Source: Aurantimonas coralicida_A (GTDB lineage Bacteria; Pseudomonadota; Alphaproteobacteria; Rhizobiales; Rhizobiaceae). From it: DNA of 64,000 nucleotides. The stretch is from NCBI RefSeq assembly GCF_036016755.1, contig NZ_JAYXIH010000015.1, positions 28,080-92,079 of the forward strand, in the 5' to 3' direction. Positions 33,967 to 44,197 of the stretch are shown one piece after another (position 1 is the first letter of the stretch; each line of letters begins with the position of its first letter). The notes under the pieces were generated by a model. It made no database searches, was not told where the DNA came from, and saw nothing but the letters and a program-made list of their open reading frames with translations. The translations under genes and the position numbers were made by a program.

Positions 33967-35352
33967 AAGTTTCTCGCAACCCGCCGCGAAAATCTCCTTC
34001 TGGTTCGCCGTCGAAATCCGCACCCAATAATCGCTGGAATCCTCGCGATCGTGATCTACGAAAACGCTCTCGGTGTAGAAGTCGAGGCCGGCGTCGTCGA
34101 AGGCCTGCCGCGCGAAGGCCCATTCGTCGAGACCATCGTCGAATTTAACGCAATGGTTGAAGCCGACCGGAGCGGCGATCACCGAGCGCAGCCGGTCGCC
34201 GAGCCGGCCCCCGAACGCCCGCCAGTTGGCGGCGCAGATCGCACCGGTCGCGGCCAGATCGGCTTCGTAACGGCGAAACGCTTGCGGCCAGTCGACGGCC
34301 GCGTCGAGAAACGCCCAGAGATCGCCGGGCCGGGAAAAATCGTCGGAGTATGGCGAGAACAGCCGCAAGTAGCGCCCGGCCCGCCGCGCCACGCGCGCCA
34401 CCATGTGATCGATCGCCGCATCGTCTTTCGGATCGCCCAGCACGAACGAAGCATCACGGACCCGGCGCGCGGCGGCCCGCAGCACCATGTCGAGAACGAG
34501 GGCGCTCGCCCCGGCGTGGACCGGCGACCAGAGGAGCCGTTCGTTGTGGCGACGGACGAAGTCGACCACCGGCCGGTCGGCGATCAGCCAGCCGGCCCGC
34601 AAGCCGGCGAGGCTGCGCGACTTGGAGAACGAGTTGATCCAGATCAGCCGCTTCGGAAAGGCCTCCATATTCTCGGGAAACGGATGCGGCCGCTCGGTCT
34701 CGCCGGGATGGGCGAGATCGGGCACCTCGTCGAACACCAGCCAGCTTCCTGTGGTCGCGACCGCCGCGATGACGGTGTTCAGTTCCTCCACGCCGTAGAC
34801 CTCGCCGGACGGGTTGGTCGGCTGGGTCAGCACGACGATGTCCGGGCAATGCCTGGCGACGAGCGTAACGGCCTCCGTCGCGCTCGGCAGGATGCGGTCG
34901 GGTTCCTCGGAACAGCAGGTGCGGTAGGCAATCCGGTGTTCGTCGCAGATGGTCGAGAAGTAGCTGTAGTTCAGCCCGAGAACGAGCGCCGTCCGCGCGC
35001 CGGCGATGTCGGCGAGATAACGAAAGGCGAAGGCGAGCGCCCCGGTCGCGCCGGCGGTCATCGCGATATTGGCCGGCCCGATCGCGCCAAAGGCGGAGGC
35101 GCCGATCCGCTCGTGGGTCTCGAAGGCGATGGCCGCGACGACGGCGGGCGCGCCGCCGGGCGCGGTATAGTTTTCGACCAGCATCCGCTCTTGCAGCTCG
35201 CGGGCGGCGATCTCGAGCAGAACCGACGGAGCCTTCAGATGATTGACCCCGGAGGAGAGGTAGCGGACGCCACCATGGCGCCGCACGGCAGCGGCCCGGC
35301 GCGCGGGATCGTAGAAATAGGCGTTCGCCCGCTCCAGCGATCGGTAGGTCAC
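33934..35352 (-). CDS. PLP-dependent class I/II aminotransferase-fold enzyme
   Basis: A 472-residue fold type I PLP enzyme. The cofactor lysine lies in INSFSKSRSLAGLRAGW; LTQPTNPSGEVYGVEEL and WLVFDEVPDLA are the Asn and Asp motifs, and SDYWVRIST carries the C-terminal carboxylate-binding arginine. Members include transaminases and cyclising enzymes such as capreomycidine synthase, so amination or cyclisation of an amino acid is possible. GTG 35352 overlaps the decarboxylase stop (GTGA), so the two act together. Confidence 0.85.
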   Translation of the reverse strand: MTYRSLERANAYFYDPARRAAAVRRHGGVRYLSSGVNHLKAPSVLLEIAARELQERMLVENYTAPGGAPAVVAAIAFETHERIGASAFGAIGPANIAMTAGATGALAFAFRYLADIAGARTALVLGLNYSYFSTICDEHRIAYRTCCSEEPDRILPSATEAVTLVARHCPDIVVLTQPTNPSGEVYGVEELNTVIAAVATTGSWLVFDEVPDLAHPGETERPHPFPENMEAFPKRLIWINSFSKSRSLAGLRAGWLIADRPVVDFVRRHNERLLWSPVHAGASALVLDMVLRAAARRVRDASFVLGDPKDDAAIDHMVARVARRAGRYLRLFSPYSDDFSRPGDLWAFLDAAVDWPQAFRRYEADLAATGAICAANWRAFGGRLGDRLRSVIAAPVGFNHCVKFDDGLDEWAFARQAFDDAGLDFYTESVFVDHDREDSSDYWVRISTANQKEIFAAGCEKLSDFLDRGHGA

Positions 35353-36683
35353 GGCGGAACCCGGCCCGGTTCAGCCGCGGCAGGATGGTTCGGCGATTGC
35401 AGCGCCAGCACCTCTTCGAACCGCACCCGGCGGGCGATCAGCCGCTCCTCGTCGCCGTCGACGAGGATCTCCGGCGGCCAGTCGTGGCCGAGGAAGTTCA
35501 ACGGGCTCGCATGTTTGCCGTAGGCGCCGCAGCCGGAAAAGACGATGAGGTCGCCCGGCGCAAGGGCTGTCGAGAGCAACACCGCGCTGGCCAGCCGGTC
35601 GGTCGGCGCACAGAGCGGACCGGTGAGTTCCGTCGGCTCGCTGTCGCCTCCCTTCCTCGGCGGCCCGACGACGGCGACCGGCCGCCGCAAGAAGCGCAAG
35701 GTGCCCGACACCACCATCAGATGGTGGATGCCACCGTCGAGCGCCGCAAAACGCCGCCCCGCGGTGCGTTTCACCGCGACGACGCGGGCGAGATAGCGGC
35801 CGGCCGGCCCGGTGACGTATCGCCCCATTTCAAAGCCGAGTTGCGGGGGTGGACCGCCGCCGCAGATCGTCTGCATTTCGGGTCCGCGCAGGAAAGCGGT
35901 GATCGGATCGAGATCAAGAGCGGAATCGTCGGCATAGAACGGCGCGCCGAAGCCGCCCCCGAAATTGATGAAGCGCGGAGCAAACCCCTTCGACAGACGC
36001 CGGACCGCTTCGATGAAGGTCGCGAAGCGCCGAATGAAATCGGCTGCGTTGAGCGATCCCGACGTCGGATGATTGTGAAACCCGACGATCTCGACCGGCG
36101 CCAGGCGGTCCCGGGCACCAAGGATCGCGGCGGCGGTCGCCTCATCCATGCCGAAAGACGAGGCGCCCGCCCAGTCGCCGCGCCGCGCGCCGGCATCCTG
36201 CGGCAGATCGAGCCGCAAAACCGCTGTGGCCGGGCGCTCCAGCCGCGCCGCGATCGCCGCCAGCCGTTCGATTTCGCCCCGCGACTCGATCTGGATAGCG
36301 TAGATGCCAACCTTGACCGCCGCCGCCAGATCGTCGTCGGTCTTGGCCGGTCCCGACCAGACGATCCGTTTCGCCGGGATTCCCGCCGCCATCGCCAATG
36401 CCAGCTCGCCCCTGGAGGCGACCTCGGCCCCAAAGCCGAGGCCTGCGAACAGCCCGACGATGGCAGGATTCGGATTGGCCTTGACCGGGTAAAAGAGTGT
36501 GGCTCCTTCAGGCAAAGCCGCACGCAACCGCCCGGCGGCTTGCCGCATGACAGCCGCGTCATAGACGAAACAGGACGTGCCATAGCGCTCGGCGATCTCT
36601 TCGAGCCGAGCGTGCGACAGGTTGGCGGCGCCCCCTCCGGCCGCACCGGCGCCGGCATTCGGAATGTCGGGCAACTCGGCCAT
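35349..36683 (-). CDS. PLP-dependent amino-acid decarboxylase (DAP/ornithine type, fold III)
   Basis: A 444-residue alanine-racemase-fold decarboxylase. LFYPVKANPNPAIV carries the PLP lysine; GFHNHPTSGS, FINFGGGFGAP and LGFEMGRYVTGPAG are the glycine-rich phosphate and Glu motifs; VFSGCGAYGKHASPLNF has the catalytic Cys. The SGCGAY-S-FLGH ending resembles natural-product and exosortase-associated decarboxylases more than LysA proper. The start at 36683 follows GAGG; the frame continues to 36722 without a better site. It and the aminotransferase form a two-gene operon; together they could convert a basic or diaminoacid into an amine building block. Confidence 0.85.
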   Translation of the reverse strand: MAELPDIPNAGAGAAGGGAANLSHARLEEIAERYGTSCFVYDAAVMRQAAGRLRAALPEGATLFYPVKANPNPAIVGLFAGLGFGAEVASRGELALAMAAGIPAKRIVWSGPAKTDDDLAAAVKVGIYAIQIESRGEIERLAAIAARLERPATAVLRLDLPQDAGARRGDWAGASSFGMDEATAAAILGARDRLAPVEIVGFHNHPTSGSLNAADFIRRFATFIEAVRRLSKGFAPRFINFGGGFGAPFYADDSALDLDPITAFLRGPEMQTICGGGPPPQLGFEMGRYVTGPAGRYLARVVAVKRTAGRRFAALDGGIHHLMVVSGTLRFLRRPVAVVGPPRKGGDSEPTELTGPLCAPTDRLASAVLLSTALAPGDLIVFSGCGAYGKHASPLNFLGHDWPPEILVDGDEERLIARRVRFEEVLALQSPNHPAAAEPGRVPP

Positions 36684-36805
36684 AGCCGACCTCATGGTTC
36701 GCGAACGCTTCACGTTACACAACCATAGGATGCGTCATCAAGACGTCCGTCAACCTTTCGGCCGACGCCTGACCCATGGCCGCGGCGGTGCCCGTCGTTC
36801 CTCGC

Positions 36806-37567
36806 TCAGATCGAGCCGGCCTCGACCATATAGTTGTTGGCGGTGCACATCGCGGCGTCGTCGGAAGCAAGGAACAGGACCATCCGCGCGAGATAGACCG
36901 GCTCGATCAGATCCGGCAGGCATTGCCGGGCGCGGTGTTTTTCAATTGCCTCCTCGGTGACCCACAATTGCTTCTGCCGCTCGGTCATCACCCAGCCGGG
37001 CACCACGGTGTTGACCCGGATTCGGTGCTTGCCGAGGTCGCGAGCGAAGGAGCGGGTCATGCCGTGGACGGCGGCCTTGGCGGTCGTATAGGCCGGCATG
37101 CCACCACCCGCCTCCCACCAGGAATTCGATCCCATATTGACGATCGAGCCCTTGCCGGCCGCGATCATCCCCGGCGCGACCGCCTGGATGGCAAACAGCA
37201 TGTGGCGCAGATTGGTGGCGATCCGCTCGTCGAAATACTCCGGCGTCAAATCCTCCCAGCCGTGCCGGTCGTCGCGGGCGGCGTTGTTGACGAGGACGCT
37301 GGCGGGGCCATGCGCCTCAGCCAGCGCGGCAAAGGCCCGTCTCAGATCGGCGATATCGCGCAGGTCGCAAGCCTGGAAGGCAACGGTCCGGCCATCGGCG
37401 ACCAGTTCGTCGGCAAGCGCCTCGCCCTTCCCCCGGTCGAGATCGACGAAGCCGATCTTCGAGCCTTGCGCGGCGAAGGCGCGGACCATCTCGGCGCCGA
37501 TACCGGAGGCGCCGCCGGTGACGATGACGCTGGCGCCCTCAAGGCTCGGATAGCTGGCAAAGCGCAT
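36806..37567 (-). CDS. Short-chain dehydrogenase/reductase
   Basis: A 253-residue classical SDR. VTGGASGIG binds NAD(P); VNNAARDDRH is motif II; IVNMGSNSWW holds the catalytic serine and AYTTAKAAVHGMTRSFARD gives YxxxK as YTTAK. D-rich FVDLDRG after the second strand points to NAD rather than NADP. The start follows GGGGAATTCC. It is 122 bases upstream of the decarboxylase on the same strand. Many such enzymes oxidise sugars or polyols in alphaproteobacteria, so it may mark the edge of the biosynthetic region rather than belong to it. Confidence 0.85.
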   Translation of the reverse strand: MRFASYPSLEGASVIVTGGASGIGAEMVRAFAAQGSKIGFVDLDRGKGEALADELVADGRTVAFQACDLRDIADLRRAFAALAEAHGPASVLVNNAARDDRHGWEDLTPEYFDERIATNLRHMLFAIQAVAPGMIAAGKGSIVNMGSNSWWEAGGGMPAYTTAKAAVHGMTRSFARDLGKHRIRVNTVVPGWVMTERQKQLWVTEEAIEKHRARQCLPDLIEPVYLARMVLFLASDDAAMCTANNYMVEAGSI

Positions 37568-37705
37568 GGAATTCCCCGCTTGGTTTGACGAAAATGAGAG
37601 ACGCTTCTGGCCGCTTTATCCCCGAAACGGAAGCAGAAATCGAGCCACGACCGGTTTGCGAACGTCCAAAGATAACAGGTGTTCGCCCGGCCCTGCGACG
37701 CGGCG

Positions 37706-38185
37706 TCAGGCGTGCGAAAACGCGCCGGGGTTCCTGCGCCAGACCGAAAGACTGAGGCCAGCGGCGATGCAGACCCAGATGAAATATGGAATCAACAGCA
37801 AGCCGGTGACGGCGTCGATGGACCAGAACAGCGCGATGTTCGCCGCGATAGCCATCCCCAGCAGCGTGATATCGACAAATGCGAGATCTGGCCGGTGCAG
37901 GCCGAAGAACAGCGGCGACCATGCCGCGTTGAGGACGAGTTGCACGGCGTAGAGGATGAACGGGAGCGCCGCCAGGCCAACCGTCTCGTAGACCCGCCAG
38001 CCGGCGATCGCGATCATCAGGTAAAGTGCCGACCAGACGACCGGAAAAGCCCAGTTCGGCGGCGTCCAGGAAGGCTTGTCGAGACGACGATACCATGCGC
38101 CCGGCTTGAAGATCATGCCGCTAAGGCCAGCGGCGCATACCAGCGCCAGAAACCCGGCGAAGCTGACGATGTCTGCGAAACTCAT
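37706..38185 (-). CDS. tspO: TspO/MBR family tryptophan-rich sensory protein
   Basis: A 159-residue membrane protein with five helices. Signature strings are WYRRLDKPSWTPPNWAFPVVW, LVLNAAWSPLFFGLHRPDLAF and VTGLLLIPYFIWV. TspO binds porphyrins and cholesterol-like ligands and tunes photosynthesis or stress genes in alphaproteobacteria. It diverges from the LprI-like gene. Confidence 0.93.
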   Translation of the reverse strand: MSFADIVSFAGFLALVCAAGLSGMIFKPGAWYRRLDKPSWTPPNWAFPVVWSALYLMIAIAGWRVYETVGLAALPFILYAVQLVLNAAWSPLFFGLHRPDLAFVDITLLGMAIAANIALFWSIDAVTGLLLIPYFIWVCIAAGLSLSVWRRNPGAFSHA

Positions 38186-38258
38186 GAAATATTTCCGTTG
38201 CGCGCTGGCATTCTGCCTGTCCTATTTAGGCGCCGCCTCAGCTTGGGAAACCACCGTC

Positions 38259-38765
38259 ATGCAACGCTATCTCCTGATCCTTTCGTCGCTCGCGGTCTTG
38301 GCGCAGCCGGCATCGGCGCAATCCAGCGACGCCAAGGCCGACCTCGCAACGATCAGGACGTGCCTTTCGGACCAGGTCGACGATCCCCGTTCCTGTATCG
38401 GAGCCGTCGCCAATCCCTGTCAGGACGCTCCCGGCGGCGCCTCGACGATCGGCATCGACACCTGCCTCGGGCGCGAGACGGGCGGCTGGGACACGCTCCT
38501 CAACGACAGCTACAAGAGCGCGGTCGCCACCGCCAAGGAGATGGATACGCGGCTGGCGAGCGACGGCATTTACGAGCCGGGTGTCGCCGCCGCCCTGGTG
38601 AAGGCGCAGCGCGCTTGGATCGCCTATCGCGACGCCGAGTGCGATCGTCGCTACGAGCTCTTCAAGGAGGGAACGATCCGCACGAACATCGCATCGGGTT
38701 GCCTGCTGGAGCTCACCGCGCAACGGGCGATCGAATTCCGTGGGGAGGAACAGCAGGACCGCTGA
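38259..38765 (+). CDS. Secreted LprI/DUF1311-like protein (lysozyme inhibitor type)
   Basis: A 168-residue periplasmic protein with a cleavable signal (MQRYLLILSSLAVLAQPASA then Q). The mature part has GIDTCLGRETGGWDTLLN, LNDSYKSAVATAKE, LVKAQRAWIAYRDAECDRRY and SGCLLELTAQRA, the pattern of DUF1311/LprI proteins, which include lysozyme inhibitors. Cysteines pair into likely disulfides. The ATG at 38184 would give a second signal-like sequence (MKYFRCALAFCLSYLGAASA); the later start is chosen since it has the better signal and overlaps nothing. Confidence 0.8.
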   Translation: MQRYLLILSSLAVLAQPASAQSSDAKADLATIRTCLSDQVDDPRSCIGAVANPCQDAPGGASTIGIDTCLGRETGGWDTLLNDSYKSAVATAKEMDTRLASDGIYEPGVAAALVKAQRAWIAYRDAECDRRYELFKEGTIRTNIASGCLLELTAQRAIEFRGEEQQDR

Positions 38766-38808
38766 CCGGCGAATTTCCGCCGTTCGCCCGCACCGATGCG
38801 CCAACGTC

Positions 38809-40452
38809 TCAGTGCGGCGAAGCGTCGACCCTGGCCATCATTGCCCTTACCTCGCGCTCGCTTTTCTGAAGAACGCGGAAGGCCTCGTATTTCGCCGCGT
38901 GGAAATCCGCCATCGCGCCGTGTGCCGGGTCGATGACGTCGCCGACGCGGCACATGGCGGCGGCGGCCTCCTGCAGGCTCGGCTGCGCGCCGGATGCCAC
39001 CGCGCCCAGCATGGCGCTGCCGAGCAGTACCGGCTCGCCAGTGACCGGAAGCGCCACCTTCAGGCCGGTCGCGTCGGCGAGAATTCGCCGCAGCAACGCC
39101 GAGCGCGCCGCGCCGCCCGAGACGACGATGGTGCCGAGATCGACGCCCCTCTCCCGTTTGGCCGCGACGATCTGGCGAGTACCATAACAAAGGCCGCAAA
39201 GCCCGGCGACAAATAGCCGGACCAGCCCGTCGGTGCCGCTGTCGAGTGTCAGCCCGGCCAGCACCGCCGTCGCCTTCGGATCGGCCTCGGGCGAGCGGTT
39301 GCCGAGGAACTCCGGTACGACGTGGATATCGCTCGCCAGCCTGGCCGCATCTTCCGGCGAGCCGGCCATCTGGACCGCGCGGGTTTCGAGATAGTCGAGC
39401 ACCGGGAGACCCACGCCGGCGGCCGCTTCCTTGGCTGCCGGAAACGCCGGGTGCATGGCGACGAGATAATCCAGCGCCGCGCCATAGGCCGACTGGCCGC
39501 CCTCGAGCAGCCAGTAGCCGGGCAGCAGCGCGCCGTAATACGGTCCCCAGACCCCGTCGACGAAGGCCGGATCGCGGGTCAGCGCCATGGCGCAGGATGA
39601 GGTGCCCATGATCAGCGCCAGTTCCCCGGCGGGGTCCGCGGCACCATTGGGACCGGTGCCGCCCAGCGTGCCGACGCCGCCGGCATGGGCATCGATCAGC
39701 GGCGCGCCAACCGGCGTGCCGGTGACGAGCCCAAGTTCGGCGGCCGCTGCTTCGGTCAGGCCAGAGCCGAGCGGCGCGGCGATGTCGACGATGATCGATC
39801 CGATGCGGGCGAAATCATCCTCGACCAGCTCGCCGAGGCCGATGGTCTGGAAGTAATCCGGGTCCCAGCGCGCTTCGTGGGCGAGATAGGTCCATTTGCA
39901 GGTCACCGTGCAGACCGAGCGGTCGCGGCTGCCGGTCGCCCGCCAGGACAGGAAGTCGGCGAGATCGAAGAAGTCGCCGGCAGCGGCGAACACCTCCGGC
40001 TTGTTCTCCTTCAGCCAGAGCAGCTTCGGCGTTTCCATTTCCGGCGAGATCGCGCCACCGACATAGCGCAGCACCGGATGTCCCGTCGCGTTGATCCGCG
40101 CGGTTTGCTCCATTGCCCGGTGGTCCATCCAGACGATGACGTTGCGGGCCGGATCGTCGGAGGGGCCGACCGGCAACGGCTTGCCGCCCTTGTCGACGAC
40201 GACCAGCGAGCAGGTGGCGTCGAAGCCGAGGCCCTTGATGTCGTCAGGCGCGGCGCCGGCCTTGTCCATCGCCTCGCGAACGCTGTCGACCACCGCCTGC
40301 CAGATGTCCTCGGAGGATTGTTCGACGACGCCGCCATCCTCCTGCCAGATGCGGATAGCGCGCTTGGCCGAACCGAGCAGCGTGCCGGCCCCGTCGAACA
40401 CGCCGGCGCGGGCGCTGCCGGTCCCGACATCGACCCCGATGAACGCGCTCAT
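38809..40452 (-). CDS. FGGY-family pentulose/ribulose kinase
   Basis: A 547-residue carbohydrate kinase. GVDVGTGSARAGVFD is the first phosphate loop; LGFDATCSLVVVD follows; IDAHAGGVGTLGG and LIMGTSSCAMAL the second; VVSGGAARSALLRRI the adenosine loop. Length fits D-ribulokinases (RbtK/AraB type). It phosphorylates the ketose made from a polyol by the neighbouring SDR. GGGGGATCGTC precedes the ATG. A strong hairpin lies between it and the SDR gene. Confidence 0.9.
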   Translation of the reverse strand: MSAFIGVDVGTGSARAGVFDGAGTLLGSAKRAIRIWQEDGGVVEQSSEDIWQAVVDSVREAMDKAGAAPDDIKGLGFDATCSLVVVDKGGKPLPVGPSDDPARNVIVWMDHRAMEQTARINATGHPVLRYVGGAISPEMETPKLLWLKENKPEVFAAAGDFFDLADFLSWRATGSRDRSVCTVTCKWTYLAHEARWDPDYFQTIGLGELVEDDFARIGSIIVDIAAPLGSGLTEAAAAELGLVTGTPVGAPLIDAHAGGVGTLGGTGPNGAADPAGELALIMGTSSCAMALTRDPAFVDGVWGPYYGALLPGYWLLEGGQSAYGAALDYLVAMHPAFPAAKEAAAGVGLPVLDYLETRAVQMAGSPEDAARLASDIHVVPEFLGNRSPEADPKATAVLAGLTLDSGTDGLVRLFVAGLCGLCYGTRQIVAAKRERGVDLGTIVVSGGAARSALLRRILADATGLKVALPVTGEPVLLGSAMLGAVASGAQPSLQEAAAAMCRVGDVIDPAHGAMADFHAAKYEAFRVLQKSEREVRAMMARVDASPH

Positions 40453-40476
40453 GACGATCCCCCCGGACGCTGACAA

Positions 40477-40517
40477 CCTCGCACCCCACCACGCCAATGG
40501 CGCGAAGGGGTGCGAGG
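40477..40517 (-). promoter_or_regulatory. Intercistronic hairpin between the polyol SDR and kinase
   Basis: Perfect 11-bp arms CCTCGCACCCC (40477-40487) and GGGGTGCGAGG (40507-40517); the 19-base loop can itself pair CGCC/GGCG. No T-run follows on the minus strand. It lies in the 142-base gap of one operon, so it is probably an RNA-stability or partial termination element. Confidence 0.6.
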
Positions 40518-40594
40518 CTCAATAGCCCGTTCGGTCCGGGAGGAAAAGGCCGGCGCGGGCTAGGGCGATCCGCCCTGCCAACGATGGCGGTGGT

Positions 40595-41371
40595 CTACCA
40601 GCAGGTGTAACCGCCATCGGCAAGGACGATCGAGCCGGTGAGAAGGCTCGCCGCGTCCGAGGCGAGGAAATGCACGACGGAGGCGATCTCCTCGGGCTGG
40701 CCGACCCGCCCCATCGGGGTCATCTCGAGCCAGACCTTGTACATGTCGGGGTTCTCGTCCATGCCGAACTTGGTCAGCGGCGTCTCGATATAGGTGGGCG
40801 CGACGGCATTGACGCGGACGCCGCGGGCGCCCCATTCGGCCGCGAGCGACTTGGTCAGATGATGCACGGCCGCCTTGGAGGCGTTGTAGAATGCCTGCGG
40901 CTGCGGCTTGTTGACGATGAAACCGGACATCGAGCCGATATTGACGATAGCTCCGGAGCCGCCTTCCAGCATCTTGCGGCCGAACTCGCGGCAGCACCAG
41001 AACAGGCCGTCGACATTGACGTCCATGTGGAAGCGCCAGTGCTCGTCGGTCGTGTCCTCGGCCCGCACGTCGGATTTCGCGACGCCGGCATTGTTGACGA
41101 GGATGTCGATCCGGCCATGCTCGGCGAAGACCTTGTCGGCAAGCGCGGCCACATCGGCGGATTTGGTCACATCGAGCGTCGCGCCCTGGGTTTTGATGCC
41201 CTTGCCCTTGAGACGGGCGACGCAGGCCTCGACCCGGTCGGCCGCCATATCGGCGACCACCACGGTTGCGCCGGCCTCGCCCAGCGCCGTGGCGCAGGCC
41301 TCGCCGATGCCTTGTCCGGCGCCGGTGACGACGGCGATCTTGCCGTCGAGCTTGAGTTTTTCCAAATACAT
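40595..41371 (-). CDS. SDR polyol dehydrogenase
   Basis: A 258-residue NAD-dependent SDR: VVTGAGQGIGEACA, LVNNAGVAKSD, NIGSMSGFIV (Ser), FYNASKAAVHHL (YxxxK as YNASK) and GGYTCW at the end. It is flanked by a polyol-type ABC transporter and a pentulose kinase, so it likely oxidises a polyol such as ribitol, arabinitol, xylitol or sorbitol to a ketose. ATG 41371 has GGAG eight bases upstream; a GTG at 41380 is less likely. Confidence 0.9.
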   Translation of the reverse strand: MYLEKLKLDGKIAVVTGAGQGIGEACATALGEAGATVVVADMAADRVEACVARLKGKGIKTQGATLDVTKSADVAALADKVFAEHGRIDILVNNAGVAKSDVRAEDTTDEHWRFHMDVNVDGLFWCCREFGRKMLEGGSGAIVNIGSMSGFIVNKPQPQAFYNASKAAVHHLTKSLAAEWGARGVRVNAVAPTYIETPLTKFGMDENPDMYKVWLEMTPMGRVGQPEEIASVVHFLASDAASLLTGSIVLADGGYTCW

Positions 41372-41462
41372 CCGATGCACTCCATGATGATGGTCGGGAA
41401 TGACCGGTGACGGTCGACGCCTGCCGGTCGGATCATTGGCGACGCGGCCTAGCGCCCGCTAT

Positions 41463-42464
<1,002 letters not shown>

Positions 42465-42489
42465 TGCGAAACTCCTGTCGGGGTCCTCG

Positions 42490-43320
42490 TCATTTCACCG
42501 CTCCGAAGGTCAGGCCACGCACCAGCTGCTTCTGCGAGAACCAGCCGACGATGAGGATCGGCGCGATCGCCATGGTCGAGGCGGCCGAAAGCTTGGCGTA
42601 GAAATTGCCCTGCGGGCTGGAGAAGGACGCGATGAAGGCGGTGAGCGGCGCCGCGTCGGTGGTCGTCAGGTTCAACGTCCAAAACGCTTCGTTCCAGGCG
42701 AGGATGACGTTGAGGAGAACCGTCGAGGCGATGCCCGGCAGCGCCATCGGCGCCAGCACCTGAGTGATCTCCTTGCGCAGCGACGCCCCGTCCATACGCG
42801 CCGCCTCGAGGATCTCGCCGGGGATCTCCTTGAAGTAGGTGTAGAGCATCCAGACGATGATCGGCAGGTTGATCAGGAACAGGACGACGATGAGGCCGAT
42901 GCGGCTGTCGAGCAGGCCGAGATTGAGGAACAGCAGATAGACCGGCACCAGCACGCCGACCGAGGGCAGCATCTTGGTCGACAGCATCCACAGGAGCACG
43001 TCCTTGGTGCGCTTAGTCGGGGAGAAGGCCATCGCCCAGGCGGCGGGAATGGCAACCAGCAGGCCGAGGATGGTCGATCCGACCGCCAGGTAGATCGAGT
43101 TCATCATGAAGTGGAAATAGTTCGAGCGGGACTGGACCTCGACGTAGTTTTCCGTGGTCCACTCGAAGCCGAGGAAGGTCGGCGGGATCGAGATTGCCGC
43201 CAGCTCGGTCTTGAACGAGGTCAGGAAGGTCCACAGGATCGGAAAGAAGATCAACAGCCCCACCGCCCAGGCGGCGATGGTGACGACGATCTTGCGCTTG
43301 GTGCTGACGCTGCGTGCCAT
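42490..43320 (-). CDS. Polyol ABC transporter permease (SmoG/MalG type)
   Basis: A 276-residue inner-membrane permease with six helices. FFPILWTFLTSFKTE, MNSIYLAVGSTILGLLV and the EAA loop EIPGEILEAARMDGASLRKE that docks the ATPase are present. It is a CUT1 carbohydrate-transport permease, 25 bases upstream of the ATPase gene and four downstream of its partner. Confidence 0.93.
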   Translation of the reverse strand: MARSVSTKRKIVVTIAAWAVGLLIFFPILWTFLTSFKTELAAISIPPTFLGFEWTTENYVEVQSRSNYFHFMMNSIYLAVGSTILGLLVAIPAAWAMAFSPTKRTKDVLLWMLSTKMLPSVGVLVPVYLLFLNLGLLDSRIGLIVVLFLINLPIIVWMLYTYFKEIPGEILEAARMDGASLRKEITQVLAPMALPGIASTVLLNVILAWNEAFWTLNLTTTDAAPLTAFIASFSSPQGNFYAKLSAASTMAIAPILIVGWFSQKQLVRGLTFGAVK

Positions 43321-43324
43321 GAGA

Positions 43325-44197
43325 TCAAGCCTCCAGGTTCTTGCCGATGAGGCGGATGAGGAAGATCGCGACGATGTTGGCGAGCACCACGGCGACGATG
43401 CCGCCGGCGGACGCCGCGCCGATGTCGGAATTGAGCTGGGCCAGGCGATAGACGAGATAGGTGATGTTGGTCGATTGCGACCCCGGCCCGCCGCTGGTCG
43501 TCACCAGGATCTCGGCGAAGATCGACAACAGGAAGATGGTCTGGATCAGGATGACAACCGTGATCGCCCGGCTCATATGCGGCAGGGTGATGTAGAAGAA
43601 GATCGAGAGCGGCCCGGCGCCGTCCATCTCGGCGGCTTCCTTCTGGTCCTCCGACAGCGATTGCAGCGCGGTCAGCAGGATCAGCGTGGCGAAGGGCAGC
43701 CACTGCCAGGCGACGATGATGATGATCGAGGTGAGCGGATATTCCGATAGCCAGTCGATGGGCGGCAGCCCGAGGGCGCCGAGAAACTGGCCGATCACGC
43801 CGTAGACCGGGTTCATCATCATGTTCTTCCACACCAGTGCGGCGACCGTCGGCATGACGAAGAAGGGCGCGATGACCAGCAGGCGGACGATGTTGACGCC
43901 GTAGAAGGCCTGGTCGAGTAGCAGCGCGACCAGGATGCCGCCGCCGACGGTGATAACGAGGACGCCGAGCACCAGGATCAGCGTGTTGGCCAGCGCGGTG
44001 AAGAATTCGGGGTCGGACAGGAAGTAGGTGTAGTTGGCGAAGCCGACGAAGGGCGCGCTGCCCGGATTGAACAGGCTGTAGTTCAATGTCGAGAAATACA
44101 GCGTCATCGCCAGCGGCACGATCATCCACAGGAAGAGGACGATCACCGCCGGGGCCATCATGAGCCGTGCCGCGGATTTCGTGTGCAAGGTCGCCAT
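43325..44197 (-). CDS. Polyol ABC transporter permease (SmoF/MalF type)
   Basis: A 290-residue permease: VIVLFLWMIVPLAMTLYFST, FFTALANTLILVLGVL and the EAA motif SEDQKEAAEMDGAGPLSIF. ATG 44197 has GGTGATT upstream and the typical short N-terminus. Partner of the SmoG-type permease that starts four bases after its stop. Confidence 0.93.
   Translation of the reverse strand: MATLHTKSAARLMMAPAVIVLFLWMIVPLAMTLYFSTLNYSLFNPGSAPFVGFANYTYFLSDPEFFTALANTLILVLGVLVITVGGGILVALLLDQAFYGVNIVRLLVIAPFFVMPTVAALVWKNMMMNPVYGVIGQFLGALGLPPIDWLSEYPLTSIIIIVAWQWLPFATLILLTALQSLSEDQKEAAEMDGAGPLSIFFYITLPHMSRAITVVILIQTIFLLSIFAEILVTTSGGPGSQSTNITYLVYRLAQLNSDIGAASAGGIVAVVLANIVAIFLIRLIGKNLEA

Noticed and set aside
34051..36728. 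Two long plus-strand open frames opposite the PLP genes
   Set aside because: The minus-strand frames carry the PLP motifs and a GTGA coupling.
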